Part shown: piece by piece, positions 56,687 through 64,000 of the stretch
How the letters are laid out: each line of letters begins with the position of its first letter
How positions within the stretch are numbered: the first letter of the stretch is position 1
Source: Pseudomonas argentinensis
Lineage (GTDB): Bacteria > Pseudomonadota > Gammaproteobacteria > Pseudomonadales > Pseudomonadaceae
Direction: 5' to 3'
DNA: 64,000 bases
Assembly: GCF_001839655.2 (NCBI RefSeq)
Contig: NZ_CP056087.1
Coordinates: forward strand, 2,666,001-2,730,000
The notes under the pieces: generated by a model
What the model was told of the DNA's origin: nothing
Databases searched by the model: none
The model's input: the letters and a program-made list of their open reading frames with translations, nothing else
Made by a program: the position numbers and the translations under genes

Positions 56687-58360
56687 ATGACCCAGGAAAT
56701 CGGCGGCTTCGCCGCACTCGGACTTCATTCCAACATTCTCGCCGCGCTGACCGCCGTCGGTTACGAAGAGCCGTCGCCCATTCAGTCGCAAGCCATCCCG
56801 GTGATCCTCTCCGGTCAGGACATGATCGGCCAGGCCCAGACCGGCACCGGCAAGACCGCCGCCTTCGCATTGCCGATCCTGTCGAAGATCGATCCGGCCA
56901 AGCGTGAGCCCCAGGCGCTGATCCTCGCCCCGACTCGCGAGCTCGCTCTGCAGGTTGCCACCGCGTTCGAAACCTACTCCAAGCAGATGCCTGGCCTGAG
57001 CGTGGTCGCCGTCTACGGTGGCGCGCCGATGGGTCCGCAGCTCAAGGCCATTCGCCAGGGCGCACAGGTCATCGTCGCCACCCCGGGCCGTCTGGTCGAC
57101 CATCTGCGTCGCGACGAGAAAGTACTCTCGACCATCCAGTACCTGGTACTCGACGAAGCGGACGAAATGCTCAAGCTGGGCTTCATGGACGACCTCGAAG
57201 TGATCTTCGAAGCCATGCCCGAGAGCCGTCAGAGCGTGCTGTTCTCCGCCACTCTGCCGCACTCGATCCGCGCCATCGCCGAGAAGCACCTGCGCGAGCC
57301 GCAGCACATCAAGATCGCTGCCAAGACCCAGACCGTCTCGCGCATCGAGCAGGCGCACCTGATGATCCACGCCGATCAGAAGACCAACGCCGTACTGCGT
57401 TTGCTGGAAGTCGAGGAGTTCGACGCGCTGATCGCCTTCGTGCGTACCAAGCAGGCCACCCTGGACCTGGCCGCCGCGCTGGAAGCCAAGGGTTTCAAGG
57501 CCGCCGCGCTGAACGGCGACATCGCCCAGAACCAGCGTGAGCGTGTCATCGAGTCGCTCAAGGATGGCCGTCTGGACATCGTCGTGGCCACTGACGTCGC
57601 CGCCCGTGGTATCGACGTGCCGCGCATCACCCACGTGTTCAACGTCGACATGCCGTACGACCCGGAATCCTACGTGCACCGTATCGGCCGTACCGGCCGT
57701 GCCGGTCGCGATGGCCGTGCGCTGCTGCTGGTGACCCCGCGTGAACGCCGCATGCTGCAGGTGATCGAGCGCGTGACCGGCCAGAAGGTTGGCGAGGTCA
57801 AGCTGCCCAACGCCCAGCAGGTGCTGGATGCGCGCATCAAGAAACTCACCAACAGCCTGGCGCCGCTGGTTGCCGACGCCGAAGCCAGCCATGGCGATCT
57901 GCTCGACCGCCTGACCGCCGATATCGGCTGCAGCCCGCGTGCCCTGGCCGCTGCGCTGCTGAAGAAGGCCACCAATGGCCAGGCTCTGGATCTGGCCAGC
58001 GTCGAGCGCGAGCAGCCGCTGGTGCCCGGCGTCGGTGGTGCACCCCGTGAGCGCCGTGAGCGTGATGGCGAGCGCAGCGGTGAGCCGCGCGAGCGTCGTG
58101 CGCCGATGCCGCTGGCCGAAGGCCGTGCGCGCTGCCGTACCGCCCTGGGTGCCCGTGACGGTATCGCGGCCAAGAACCTGCTGGGCGCGATCCTCAACGA
58201 GGGTGGCCTGGCCCGTGAAGCCATCGGCCGCATCCAGATCCGCGAGAGCTTCAGCCTGGTGGAGCTGCCGGAGGATGGCCTCGAGCGTCTGCTGACCAAG
58301 CTCAAGGACACCCGCGTTGCCGGCAAGCCGCTGAAGCTGCGTCGCTACCGCGAAGACTGA
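56687..58360 (+). CDS. deaD: DEAD-box RNA helicase DeaD/CsdA
   Basis: A 557-residue ATP-dependent RNA helicase. Q motif region (PSPIQSQAIPV), motif I AQTGTGKTAAF, Ia PTRELALQV, Ib TPGRLVDHL, II DEAD (VLDEADEMLKLGF), III SATLP, V ARGIDVPRI and VI HRIGRTGRAGRDG are all present. The C-terminal part holds the DbpA/CsdA-type RNA-binding domain after a short Arg-rich linker. Roles: ribosome assembly, mRNA decay and cold adaptation. The frame upstream of ATG 56687 is not translated. Confidence 0.95.
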   Translation: MTQEIGGFAALGLHSNILAALTAVGYEEPSPIQSQAIPVILSGQDMIGQAQTGTGKTAAFALPILSKIDPAKREPQALILAPTRELALQVATAFETYSKQMPGLSVVAVYGGAPMGPQLKAIRQGAQVIVATPGRLVDHLRRDEKVLSTIQYLVLDEADEMLKLGFMDDLEVIFEAMPESRQSVLFSATLPHSIRAIAEKHLREPQHIKIAAKTQTVSRIEQAHLMIHADQKTNAVLRLLEVEEFDALIAFVRTKQATLDLAAALEAKGFKAAALNGDIAQNQRERVIESLKDGRLDIVVATDVAARGIDVPRITHVFNVDMPYDPESYVHRIGRTGRAGRDGRALLLVTPRERRMLQVIERVTGQKVGEVKLPNAQQVLDARIKKLTNSLAPLVADAEASHGDLLDRLTADIGCSPRALAAALLKKATNGQALDLASVEREQPLVPGVGGAPRERRERDGERSGEPRERRAPMPLAEGRARCRTALGARDGIAAKNLLGAILNEGGLAREAIGRIQIRESFSLVELPEDGLERLLTKLKDTRVAGKPLKLRRYRED

Positions 58361-58380
58361 TCCGTTCGTGCAGCACTGAT

Positions 58381-58405
58381 TCGGGGGAGCCAATGGCTCC
58401 CCCGA
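58381..58405 (+). terminator. Hairpin after helicase gene
   Basis: TCGGGGGAGCC, AAT, and the exact complement. The 11-bp stem lacks a strong T tract (GTCGTTTCT follows) but sits directly after the stop. Confidence 0.65.
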
Positions 58406-58499
58406 GTCGTTTCTGGAACCTGAACCGTCGCTTGCCGGGCCTAGGACGATCCGGCCGGCGGCTCTACAATCGGCCGTCCTTGTTTTCGTGATGCCTCGA

Positions 58500-59858
58500 A
58501 TGCCCACCTGTCTTGTCCATCCGCTGCCCTATCAGGCCGACCCCGCCGTCTATTTCCAGCCCGTGCGCCAGGCGCCGGGCGCGGTGTTGCTGGATGCCGG
58601 TCGGCCGGTGGCAACCCGTGGGCGCTATGATCTGCTCAGCGCCTGGCCGCTGGCCCAGTTGGCGCCAGGGCAGGGGGAGTCGGGCGCTGCGTTCTTCGCG
58701 CGGCTGCGCGAGCAGCTCGCAGCACTAGGGCCCGCCGAAATGCCGCCAGGTGCCGAACTGCCGTTCGCCGGCGGCCTGCTCGGTTACCTGGCCTACGATT
58801 TCGGCCGTCGTATCGAAGCGCTGCCTGAGCAGGCCCGGGACGATCTGGATTTTGGCGACGCGGTGTTCGGCCTGTATGCCTGGGCGCTGATCAGCGACCA
58901 CCAGGCGCGTACCAGCCAGCTGGTGTTCCATCCCGCCTTGCCAGCGGCCGAGCAGGCGCGCCTGCTGGCGTTATTCGAGCATCGGGGTGAGGCCCCGGAG
59001 CAGGCCGCCTTCGCGCTGCTGGCGCCGTTTCAGGCGAATATCGAGCAGCAGCGCTACGGCGAGGCCATCGACCGGATTCAGGCCTATATCGCCTCCGGTG
59101 ACTGCTATCAGGTCAACTATGCGCAGCGCTTCCAGTCCCGCTATCAGGGCGATCCCTGGCAGGCCTATGGCGCATTGCGGGCTGCCTGCCCAACGCCGTT
59201 CGCCGGCTACCTGACCCTGCCCGGTGGCGGCGCCTTGCTGAGCCTGTCGCCGGAGCGTTTCATCCGGGTCAGTGGAGGGCAGGTGGAAACGCGGCCGATC
59301 AAGGGCACCCAGCCCCGCGGCCGTGACGCGCAGGAAGATGCCAGCAACGCCCAGGCGCTACTCGCCAGCGCCAAGGATCGCGCCGAGAACCTGATGATCG
59401 TCGATCTGCTGCGCAACGACCTGGGGCGCAGCTGCCGTATCGGCTCGGTGCGCGTGCCCGAGCTGTTCGCCCTGGAGAGCTACCCCAACGTGCACCACCT
59501 GGTCAGCGCGGTGACCGGGGAGCTGGCCGCTGACAAGGATGCCCTGGGCCTGCTGCTGGGCGCCTTTCCGGGGGGTTCCATCACCGGTGCGCCGAAGATC
59601 CGCGCGATGCAGATCATCGACGAGCTCGAGCCGACGCGCCGTGGCCCTTATTGCGGCTCGCTGCTGTACCTGGACGTGCGCGGCGAGATGGACAGCTCCA
59701 TCGCCATTCGCAGCCTGCTGGCCAAGGACGGCGTGATCAGTTGCTGGGGCGGTGGCGGTATCGTCGCCGACTCGGCCTGGCAGGCCGAGTATCAGGAATC
59801 GGTCACCAAGGTGCAGGTGCTGCTCAGTACCCTGGAGCGCTTCTCCAGGGTCTGTTGA
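58500..59858 (+). CDS. pabB: Aminodeoxychorismate synthase component I
   Basis: A 452-residue chorismate-binding enzyme that makes 4-amino-4-deoxychorismate for folate synthesis with the PabA glutaminase. Conserved segments: SGDCYQVNYAQRF, SPERFIRVSGGQVETRPIKG, then AENLMIVDLLRNDLGR and GGSITGAPKIRAMQIIDELE. PIKG (lysine) marks PabB rather than TrpE. The start at ATG 58500 gives the family N-terminus. Confidence 0.94.
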   Translation: MPTCLVHPLPYQADPAVYFQPVRQAPGAVLLDAGRPVATRGRYDLLSAWPLAQLAPGQGESGAAFFARLREQLAALGPAEMPPGAELPFAGGLLGYLAYDFGRRIEALPEQARDDLDFGDAVFGLYAWALISDHQARTSQLVFHPALPAAEQARLLALFEHRGEAPEQAAFALLAPFQANIEQQRYGEAIDRIQAYIASGDCYQVNYAQRFQSRYQGDPWQAYGALRAACPTPFAGYLTLPGGGALLSLSPERFIRVSGGQVETRPIKGTQPRGRDAQEDASNAQALLASAKDRAENLMIVDLLRNDLGRSCRIGSVRVPELFALESYPNVHHLVSAVTGELAADKDALGLLLGAFPGGSITGAPKIRAMQIIDELEPTRRGPYCGSLLYLDVRGEMDSSIAIRSLLAKDGVISCWGGGGIVADSAWQAEYQESVTKVQVLLSTLERFSRVC

Positions 59859-59892
59859 TGTTTCAAGCACGGCGTTGAAGCATCAACAGATC

Positions 59893-60660
59893 CTAATCGA
59901 AGCGGTAGATGTCCATGCCCAGGGCGCCCAGGGTGAAGCCCTGGTGCTCGATGGCAAAGGTGCCGCCGGCGCCGCGGGCGAAGAACAGCGGCAGCAGGTG
60001 CTCGTCACTGGGATGGTTGCGCCGCGCGTGAGGGGCCTGGCGGCGGTAGTCGAGCAGTGCTTGCAGGTCGTCCCGTTGCAGCTTGTCGACCATCCAATCG
60101 CGAAATTCCAGGGCCCAGGGCGCCGCTTCGTCGCCGGTGGAGCGCCAGTCCAGCTCCCCCAGGTTGTGGGTGATGCTGCCCGAGCCGATCAGCAGCAGGT
60201 TCCGCTCGCGCAGCCCGGCCAGCGCTTCGCCTACGCGCAGTTGCAGCGCCGGGCCCTGGCGGCTGGGCAGGGACACCTGCACCACCGGGATATCGGCGTC
60301 AGGGTAGAGCAGCGACAGCGGCACCCAGCTGCCATGATCGAAGGGGCGACGCTCATCGGTTTGTGCGGCCAGGCCGGCCGCCCCCAGGCGCTGGACGATG
60401 TCCTCGGCCAGCTGTGGGTTGCCGGGCGCTGGGTACTGCACCTGGTAGAGCTCGGCAGGAAAGCCGCCGAAGTCATGCCAGGTTTGCGGTTGCGCATTGC
60501 TCATCACCTGCAACGCCTCGCTTTCCCAATGGGCCGACACCACCACGATGGCCTCCGGGCGTTGCAGCTCGGCAGCGAGGCGAGTGAGGGCGGGGCCGCT
60601 GGCGCCGGGTTGCAGGGCAAGCATGGGCGAACCGTGGGAAATGAACAGGCTGGGCTGCAT
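59893..60660 (-). CDS. DODA-type extradiol ring-cleavage dioxygenase (YgiD-like)
   Basis: A 255-residue LigB-superfamily enzyme. The N-terminal FISHGSPMLAL, the later VVSAHWES, and FDHGSWVPLSLLYP supply the histidine metal ligands. YgiD/DODA enzymes open catechol rings such as DOPA; the natural substrate here is unknown. Convergent with pabB and divergent from tpm. Confidence 0.9.
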   Translation of the reverse strand: MQPSLFISHGSPMLALQPGASGPALTRLAAELQRPEAIVVVSAHWESEALQVMSNAQPQTWHDFGGFPAELYQVQYPAPGNPQLAEDIVQRLGAAGLAAQTDERRPFDHGSWVPLSLLYPDADIPVVQVSLPSRQGPALQLRVGEALAGLRERNLLLIGSGSITHNLGELDWRSTGDEAAPWALEFRDWMVDKLQRDDLQALLDYRRQAPHARRNHPSDEHLLPLFFARGAGGTFAIEHQGFTLGALGMDIYRFD

Positions 60661-60765
60661 GATGGTCTCCTAGTGACGTCATCATGATCCATCAGCCAAG
60701 TTGGCCTAACAACGGCTAAAGTCTGCTCGGTGTTATCTGTTTTCTTGATGGCTTGAGGGTAAAAC

Positions 60766-61416
60766 ATGCAGGATTCATTCTGGCTGCAACGCTGGCACGC
60801 CAACCAGATCGGCTTTCATGCCCGGCAGGTCAATGACCTGCTGCAGCGCCACTGGGCCACGGTAGCGGGTGCGAGCGAAGCGCCGGTGCTGGTGCCGCTA
60901 TGTGGCAAGAGCCTGGACATCGCCTGGCTGGCGGCGCGGGGGCATCGGGTGGTGGGGGTGGAATTGGCGGAAGTGGCGGTCGTGGCGTTCTTCGCCGAGC
61001 AGCGCATACAGCCGGTGATAAGCGAGGAGGGCGCCTTCAAGGTCTATCGCCATGGGCGTGTCGAGCTGTTCTGCGGTGATTTCTTCGCGCTCGAGGCTAA
61101 GCATCTGCAGGATTGCGCATTGTTCTACGACCGCGCGGCGTTGATCGCGCTGCCGGCTGAGATGCGTGAGCGCTACGTGCACCACCTGCAGCAAATCCTG
61201 TTGCCGGAAAGCCACGGCCTGCTGGTGACCCTGGACTATGACCAGAGGCTGATGGACGGGCCGCCGTTCTCGGTGAGCGACGCAGAGGTGCGCAGCTGGG
61301 CCGGCAGCATATGGGAAAGCGAATTGCTGGAAAGCCAGGATGCCCTGGAGGATCGCTTCAGAGCCCGCGGCCTAGCGCGCATGGACGAGCGCGCCTACCA
61401 CCTGCGGCTGCTGTGA
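60766..61416 (+). CDS. tpm: Thiopurine S-methyltransferase
   Basis: A 216-residue SAM-dependent methyltransferase. It begins DSFWLQRWHANQIGFH and has the SAM pocket VPLCGKSLDIAWLAARGH and later ALFYDRAALIALPAEMRERY. The bacterial enzyme is also linked to tellurite and selenium methylation. Family length, with a terminator after the stop. Confidence 0.94.
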   Translation: MQDSFWLQRWHANQIGFHARQVNDLLQRHWATVAGASEAPVLVPLCGKSLDIAWLAARGHRVVGVELAEVAVVAFFAEQRIQPVISEEGAFKVYRHGRVELFCGDFFALEAKHLQDCALFYDRAALIALPAEMRERYVHHLQQILLPESHGLLVTLDYDQRLMDGPPFSVSDAEVRSWAGSIWESELLESQDALEDRFRARGLARMDERAYHLRLL

Positions 61417-61433
61417 GCTGAATCGCAGGCATG

Positions 61434-61460
61434 AAAAAGGCGACCCGAAGGTCGCCTTTT
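61434..61460. terminator. Bidirectional rho-independent terminator
   Basis: AAAAAGGCGACC, CGAA, GGTCGCCTTTT between the convergent tpm and htpX genes. Confidence 0.88.
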
Positions 61461-61474
61461 CGTTGGTGTTGCGA

Positions 61475-62347
61475 TCAGCCCAGGCGGCGCAGGGCTTCGA
61501 TACGCTCTTCCAGCGGCGGGTGGGTCATCAGCAGGCCGGCCAGGCCGTTCTTCAGGCCACCATTGATGCCGAAGGCGGTCAGGCTGTCGGGCATCTGCAC
61601 CGGTACACCCTGTTCGGCACGCAGGCGCTGCAGGGCGGCGATCATCGCGCCCTTGCCGGCCAGTCGTGCACCGGCTTCGTCGGCCTTGTACTCGCGTTTG
61701 CGCGAGAACCACATGACGATGATGCTGGCCAGGATACCCAGCACCAGTTCGGCGAAGATGGTCGCCACGAAGTAGCCGATGCCATGGCCGTCTTCGTTCT
61801 TCAGAATCGCCTTGTCGACGAAGTTGCCGAAGATACGTGCGAAGAACATCACGAAGGTGTTCACCACGCCCTGGATCAGCGCCAGGGTGACCATGTCGCC
61901 ATTGGCCACGTGGCCGATCTCGTGGGCCAGCACGGCGCGCACTTCATCGGGGGAGAAGCGCTCGAGCAGGCCCTGGCTGACGGCGACCAGCGCGTCGTTC
62001 TTGTTCCAGCCGGTGGCGAAGGCGTTGGACTCGTAGGCCGGGAAGATACCCACCTCCGGCATCTTGATGCCGGCATCGCGCGACAGCTCTTCGACGGTCT
62101 GCAACAGCCACTGCTCGTGGCGGGTACGCGGTTGGGTGATGATTTCGGTACCGGTGCTCATCTTCGCCATCCACTTGGACAGAAAGAGCGAGACCAGCGA
62201 GCCGGCAAAACCAAAGACGGCGCAGAATATCAGCAGGCTGCCGTGGTTCTGGCCGGTGAAGCGATCAACCCCCAGCAGTTTGAGGGTGATGCTGGCGATA
62301 ACCAGTACCGCCAAGTTGGTAGCCAGGAACAACATAATGCGCATCAT
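61475..62347 (-). CDS. htpX: HtpX membrane-bound zinc protease
   Basis: A 290-residue M48B protease of the inner membrane. Two N-terminal helices, zinc motif HEIGH ([13 protein letters not shown]), a further pair of helices, and the third ligand region [19 protein letters not shown]. Works with FtsH in membrane-protein quality control. Confidence 0.96.
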   Translation of the reverse strand: MMRIMLFLATNLAVLVIASITLKLLGVDRFTGQNHGSLLIFCAVFGFAGSLVSLFLSKWMAKMSTGTEIITQPRTRHEQWLLQTVEELSRDAGIKMPEVGIFPAYESNAFATGWNKNDALVAVSQGLLERFSPDEVRAVLAHEIGHVANGDMVTLALIQGVVNTFVMFFARIFGNFVDKAILKNEDGHGIGYFVATIFAELVLGILASIIVMWFSRKREYKADEAGARLAGKGAMIAALQRLRAEQGVPVQMPDSLTAFGINGGLKNGLAGLLMTHPPLEERIEALRRLG

Positions 62348-62576
62348 GGTGTGAAACGACTCCTCACGAGTAAAGACAGGCTCATTACGGCGGCTATATA
62401 AGGGCGCGCCCTATGGCGATTCAACCGAGTCACTATTTCAAACTGTGTCGCCTTGCCCGTCCGCTGCAAAGGGTCGTGCACGGGCGCCAATGCTTAGATG
62501 GGCTTTTTCGCGATTATTTCAATCGCGGCCGAGAAAAACCGCCGCTCGCGAGGCGTAGCCGGCGGGCCGACGACCC

Positions 62577-63020
62577 TCAGCCAGGCGCAGCCGGGCGCTG
62601 TTCGAAGAGTTGGCGAGTCAGTCGCGCAATCCGTTCACCATGTTGCTGGGCGAGCGCGTCGCGCAATTGAAAGGCAAGGGTCGCCTGCACCCGATCCACC
62701 GCAGGCGGTAGGGCTTCATCCTCGTTGACCGCCCGCGGGATGCCGCGCGACAGGCGCAGAAAACCCTTCTCGCTCAGCACCGCCTGATCGAGGGCGTCAT
62801 AGCCGATGGTGGATTCGTAGCGCAGGTAGCCTTCTTCAGCCAGCCACAACAGCGCGCCCAGGCAGGCCTGGTGGCGCTTGCTCGGCAAGCCGAATTCGTC
62901 CGGCTCTTCGCGGCCGATCAGGTCTTCCACGTACAGCGAGGCCTTGCGCGGAAAGGCCTGGTAGAGCATCAGCAAACCGCTGGCGGCGTCCTTGTAGAAG
63001 TCGTCTATCTGCAGGTCCAT
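62577..63020 (-). CDS. Conserved hypothetical protein (147 aa)
   Basis: A 147-residue soluble protein, conserved in Pseudomonas between htpX and the AlaA-type aminotransferase. It starts MDLQIDDFYKDAASGLLMLY and contains HQACLGALLWLAEEGYLRYE, which resembles a winged-helix fold. No function known. It starts 21 bases after the aminotransferase stop, so likely co-transcribed with it. Confidence 0.8.
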   Translation of the reverse strand: MDLQIDDFYKDAASGLLMLYQAFPRKASLYVEDLIGREEPDEFGLPSKRHQACLGALLWLAEEGYLRYESTIGYDALDQAVLSEKGFLRLSRGIPRAVNEDEALPPAVDRVQATLAFQLRDALAQQHGERIARLTRQLFEQRPAAPG

Positions 63021-63041
63021 GGGCTCGTGCTCTGGCGAGGG

Positions 63042-64000
63042 TTACTGGCGGTAGGTCTTGAGGAAGCTGCCGATACGGCCGATCGCCTGTTCCAGGTCGT
63101 CGACGCGGGGCAGGGTGACCACCCGGAAGTGGTCCGGCCACGGCCAGTTGAAGGCGGTGCCCTGGACGATCAGCAGCTTCTCGGAGAGCAGCAGGTCGAG
63201 GACGAACTTCTCGTCGTTGTGGATCGGGCAGACCTTGGGGTCGATCTTCGGAAAGGCGTACAGGGCGCCCATGGGTTTCACGCAACTGACGCCGGGGATG
63301 TCGTTGAGCAGCTCCCAGGTGCGGTTGCGCTGTTCCAGCAGGCGACCATTGGGCAGCACCAGGTCGTTGATGCTCTGGTAGCCCCCCAGTGCGGTCTGGA
63401 TCGCATGCTGGCTGGGCACGTTGGCGCACAGGCGCATGTTGGCCAGGATGTCGATGCCTTCGATATAGCTTTTCGCGGTGTGCTTGGGCCCGGAAATGAT
63501 CACCCAGCCGGAGCGGAAACCGGCTACCCGGTAGGACTTGGACAGGCCGTTGAAGGTCAGACACAGCACGTCCGGCGCCAGGGAGGCGGTGGAGATGTGC
63601 TGGGCTTCGTCATAGAGGATCTTGTCGTAGATCTCGTCGGAGAAGATCACCAGGTTGTGCTGGCGGGCCAGTTCGACGATGTCCTGCAGCACCTCGCGCG
63701 AATACACGGCACCGGTGGGGTTGTTCGGGTTGATCAGCACCAGTGCCTTGGTGTTCGGGGTGATCTTGGCGCGCATGTCGGCGATGTCCGGGAACCAGCC
63801 GGCCTGTTCGTCGCACAGGTAATGCACCGGCTTGCCACCGGAGAGCGCCACGGCAGCGGTCCACAGCGGGTAGTCGGGTGCCGGGATCAGCACTTCGTCA
63901 CCGTTGTTGAGCAGCGCCTGCATGGCCATGACGATCAGCTCGGACACGCCGTTGCCCAGGTAGATGTCCTCGATGCCGACGCCTTCGATCTGCTTCTGCT
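63042..64000 (-). CDS. alaA: AlaA-type pyridoxal aminotransferase (5' end cut by window)
   Basis: The C-terminal 318 codons of a fold-type I aminotransferase, running off the right edge. PLP sites are visible: PDYPLWTAAV, LVLINPNNPTGAVYS, FSDEIYDKIL, and the lysine in LTFNGLSKSYRVAGFRSGW. Similarity is to glutamate-pyruvate transaminase AlaA. The ATG at 63947 is internal; the frame continues past it to the end of the window. Confidence 0.88.
   Translation of the reverse strand, partial: QKQIEGVGIEDIYLGNGVSELIVMAMQALLNNGDEVLIPAPDYPLWTAAVALSGGKPVHYLCDEQAGWFPDIADMRAKITPNTKALVLINPNNPTGAVYSREVLQDIVELARQHNLVIFSDEIYDKILYDEAQHISTASLAPDVLCLTFNGLSKSYRVAGFRSGWVIISGPKHTAKSYIEGIDILANMRLCANVPSQHAIQTALGGYQSINDLVLPNGRLLEQRNRTWELLNDIPGVSCVKPMGALYAFPKIDPKVCPIHNDEKFVLDLLLSEKLLIVQGTAFNWPWPDHFRVVTLPRVDDLEQAIGRIGSFLKTYRQ

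Noticed and set aside
56627-58507. 626-codon open frame on the minus strand
   Set aside because: Antisense to the DEAD-box helicase gene, which has all family motifs.

Overview
The window is Pseudomonas DNA, most likely a chromosome of the genus in the broad sense. The right-hand 39 kb carries high-GC Pseudomonas housekeeping genes in familiar groups: holB-pilZ-tatD, ETF-QO with etfBA, a class II DAHP synthase, a DEAD-box helicase, pabB, tpm, htpX and an AlaA-type aminotransferase. I cannot name the species.

The left 24.7 kb is the right-hand part of an AT-richer genomic island integrated inside tmk (thymidylate kinase). Only the 3' part of tmk is left at the junction (from about 24762). The 5' part and the left island end lie outside the window. 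The island edge carries a tight five-gene minus-strand operon: a deoxynucleoside monophosphate kinase, a 731-residue recombinase-like protein, a 684-residue tyrosine recombinase, a 330-residue HTH/coiled-coil protein and a 431-residue tyrosine recombinase. Its last three genes resemble the gamma-mobile-trio (GMT) sets; GInt ginABCD and Tn554 tnpABC are related alternatives. The kinase sits against the broken tmk, and a good sigma70-like promoter points out of the island into tmk'-holB-pilZ. My main hypothesis is that this element breaks an essential gene and supplies both a substitute kinase and a promoter for the essential gene downstream.

Island cargo (1-17 kb) is a defence-type accumulation. 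It holds a DUF4062 protein with a small coupled partner, an XRE regulator, AbrB/MazE-like proteins, a type II CBASS operon (Cap15, CD-NTase, Cap2, Cap3), a DUF2971 protein, a recombinase-like protein with a glyoxalase-like N-terminus, and a HEPN RNase-like protein behind a four-helix membrane protein. The CBASS cyclase gene is interrupted after codon 4 by an ISL3-family element with an 8-bp target duplication. Two related genes (3568-3987 and 13362-13784) each carry a different in-frame stop. Two unlisted small genes (1403-1555 and 14826-14993) are paralogues of each other.

A second variable segment lies between tatD and a class V aminotransferase gene (27.4-36.9 kb). It contains a dnaE2 pseudogene; an acidic amino-acid module (chemoreceptor, two-domain Asp/Glu racemase, dicarboxylate/amino-acid symporter, LysR regulator); scraps of an RraA-type gene and of an integrase; and a decayed IS3-family element. 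A 203-bp piece of the same IS3 element lies upstream of CBASS.

From 37 kb on the content is core: TetR regulator and envelope proteins; the ETF electron-transfer genes with a PsrA-like operator; lipoproteins and an OmpA-like protein; a MocR regulator with a palindromic operator candidate; a VWA protein-sigma factor-anti-sigma module; and aromatic, folate, RNA and proteolysis genes up to a truncated aminotransferase at the right edge.
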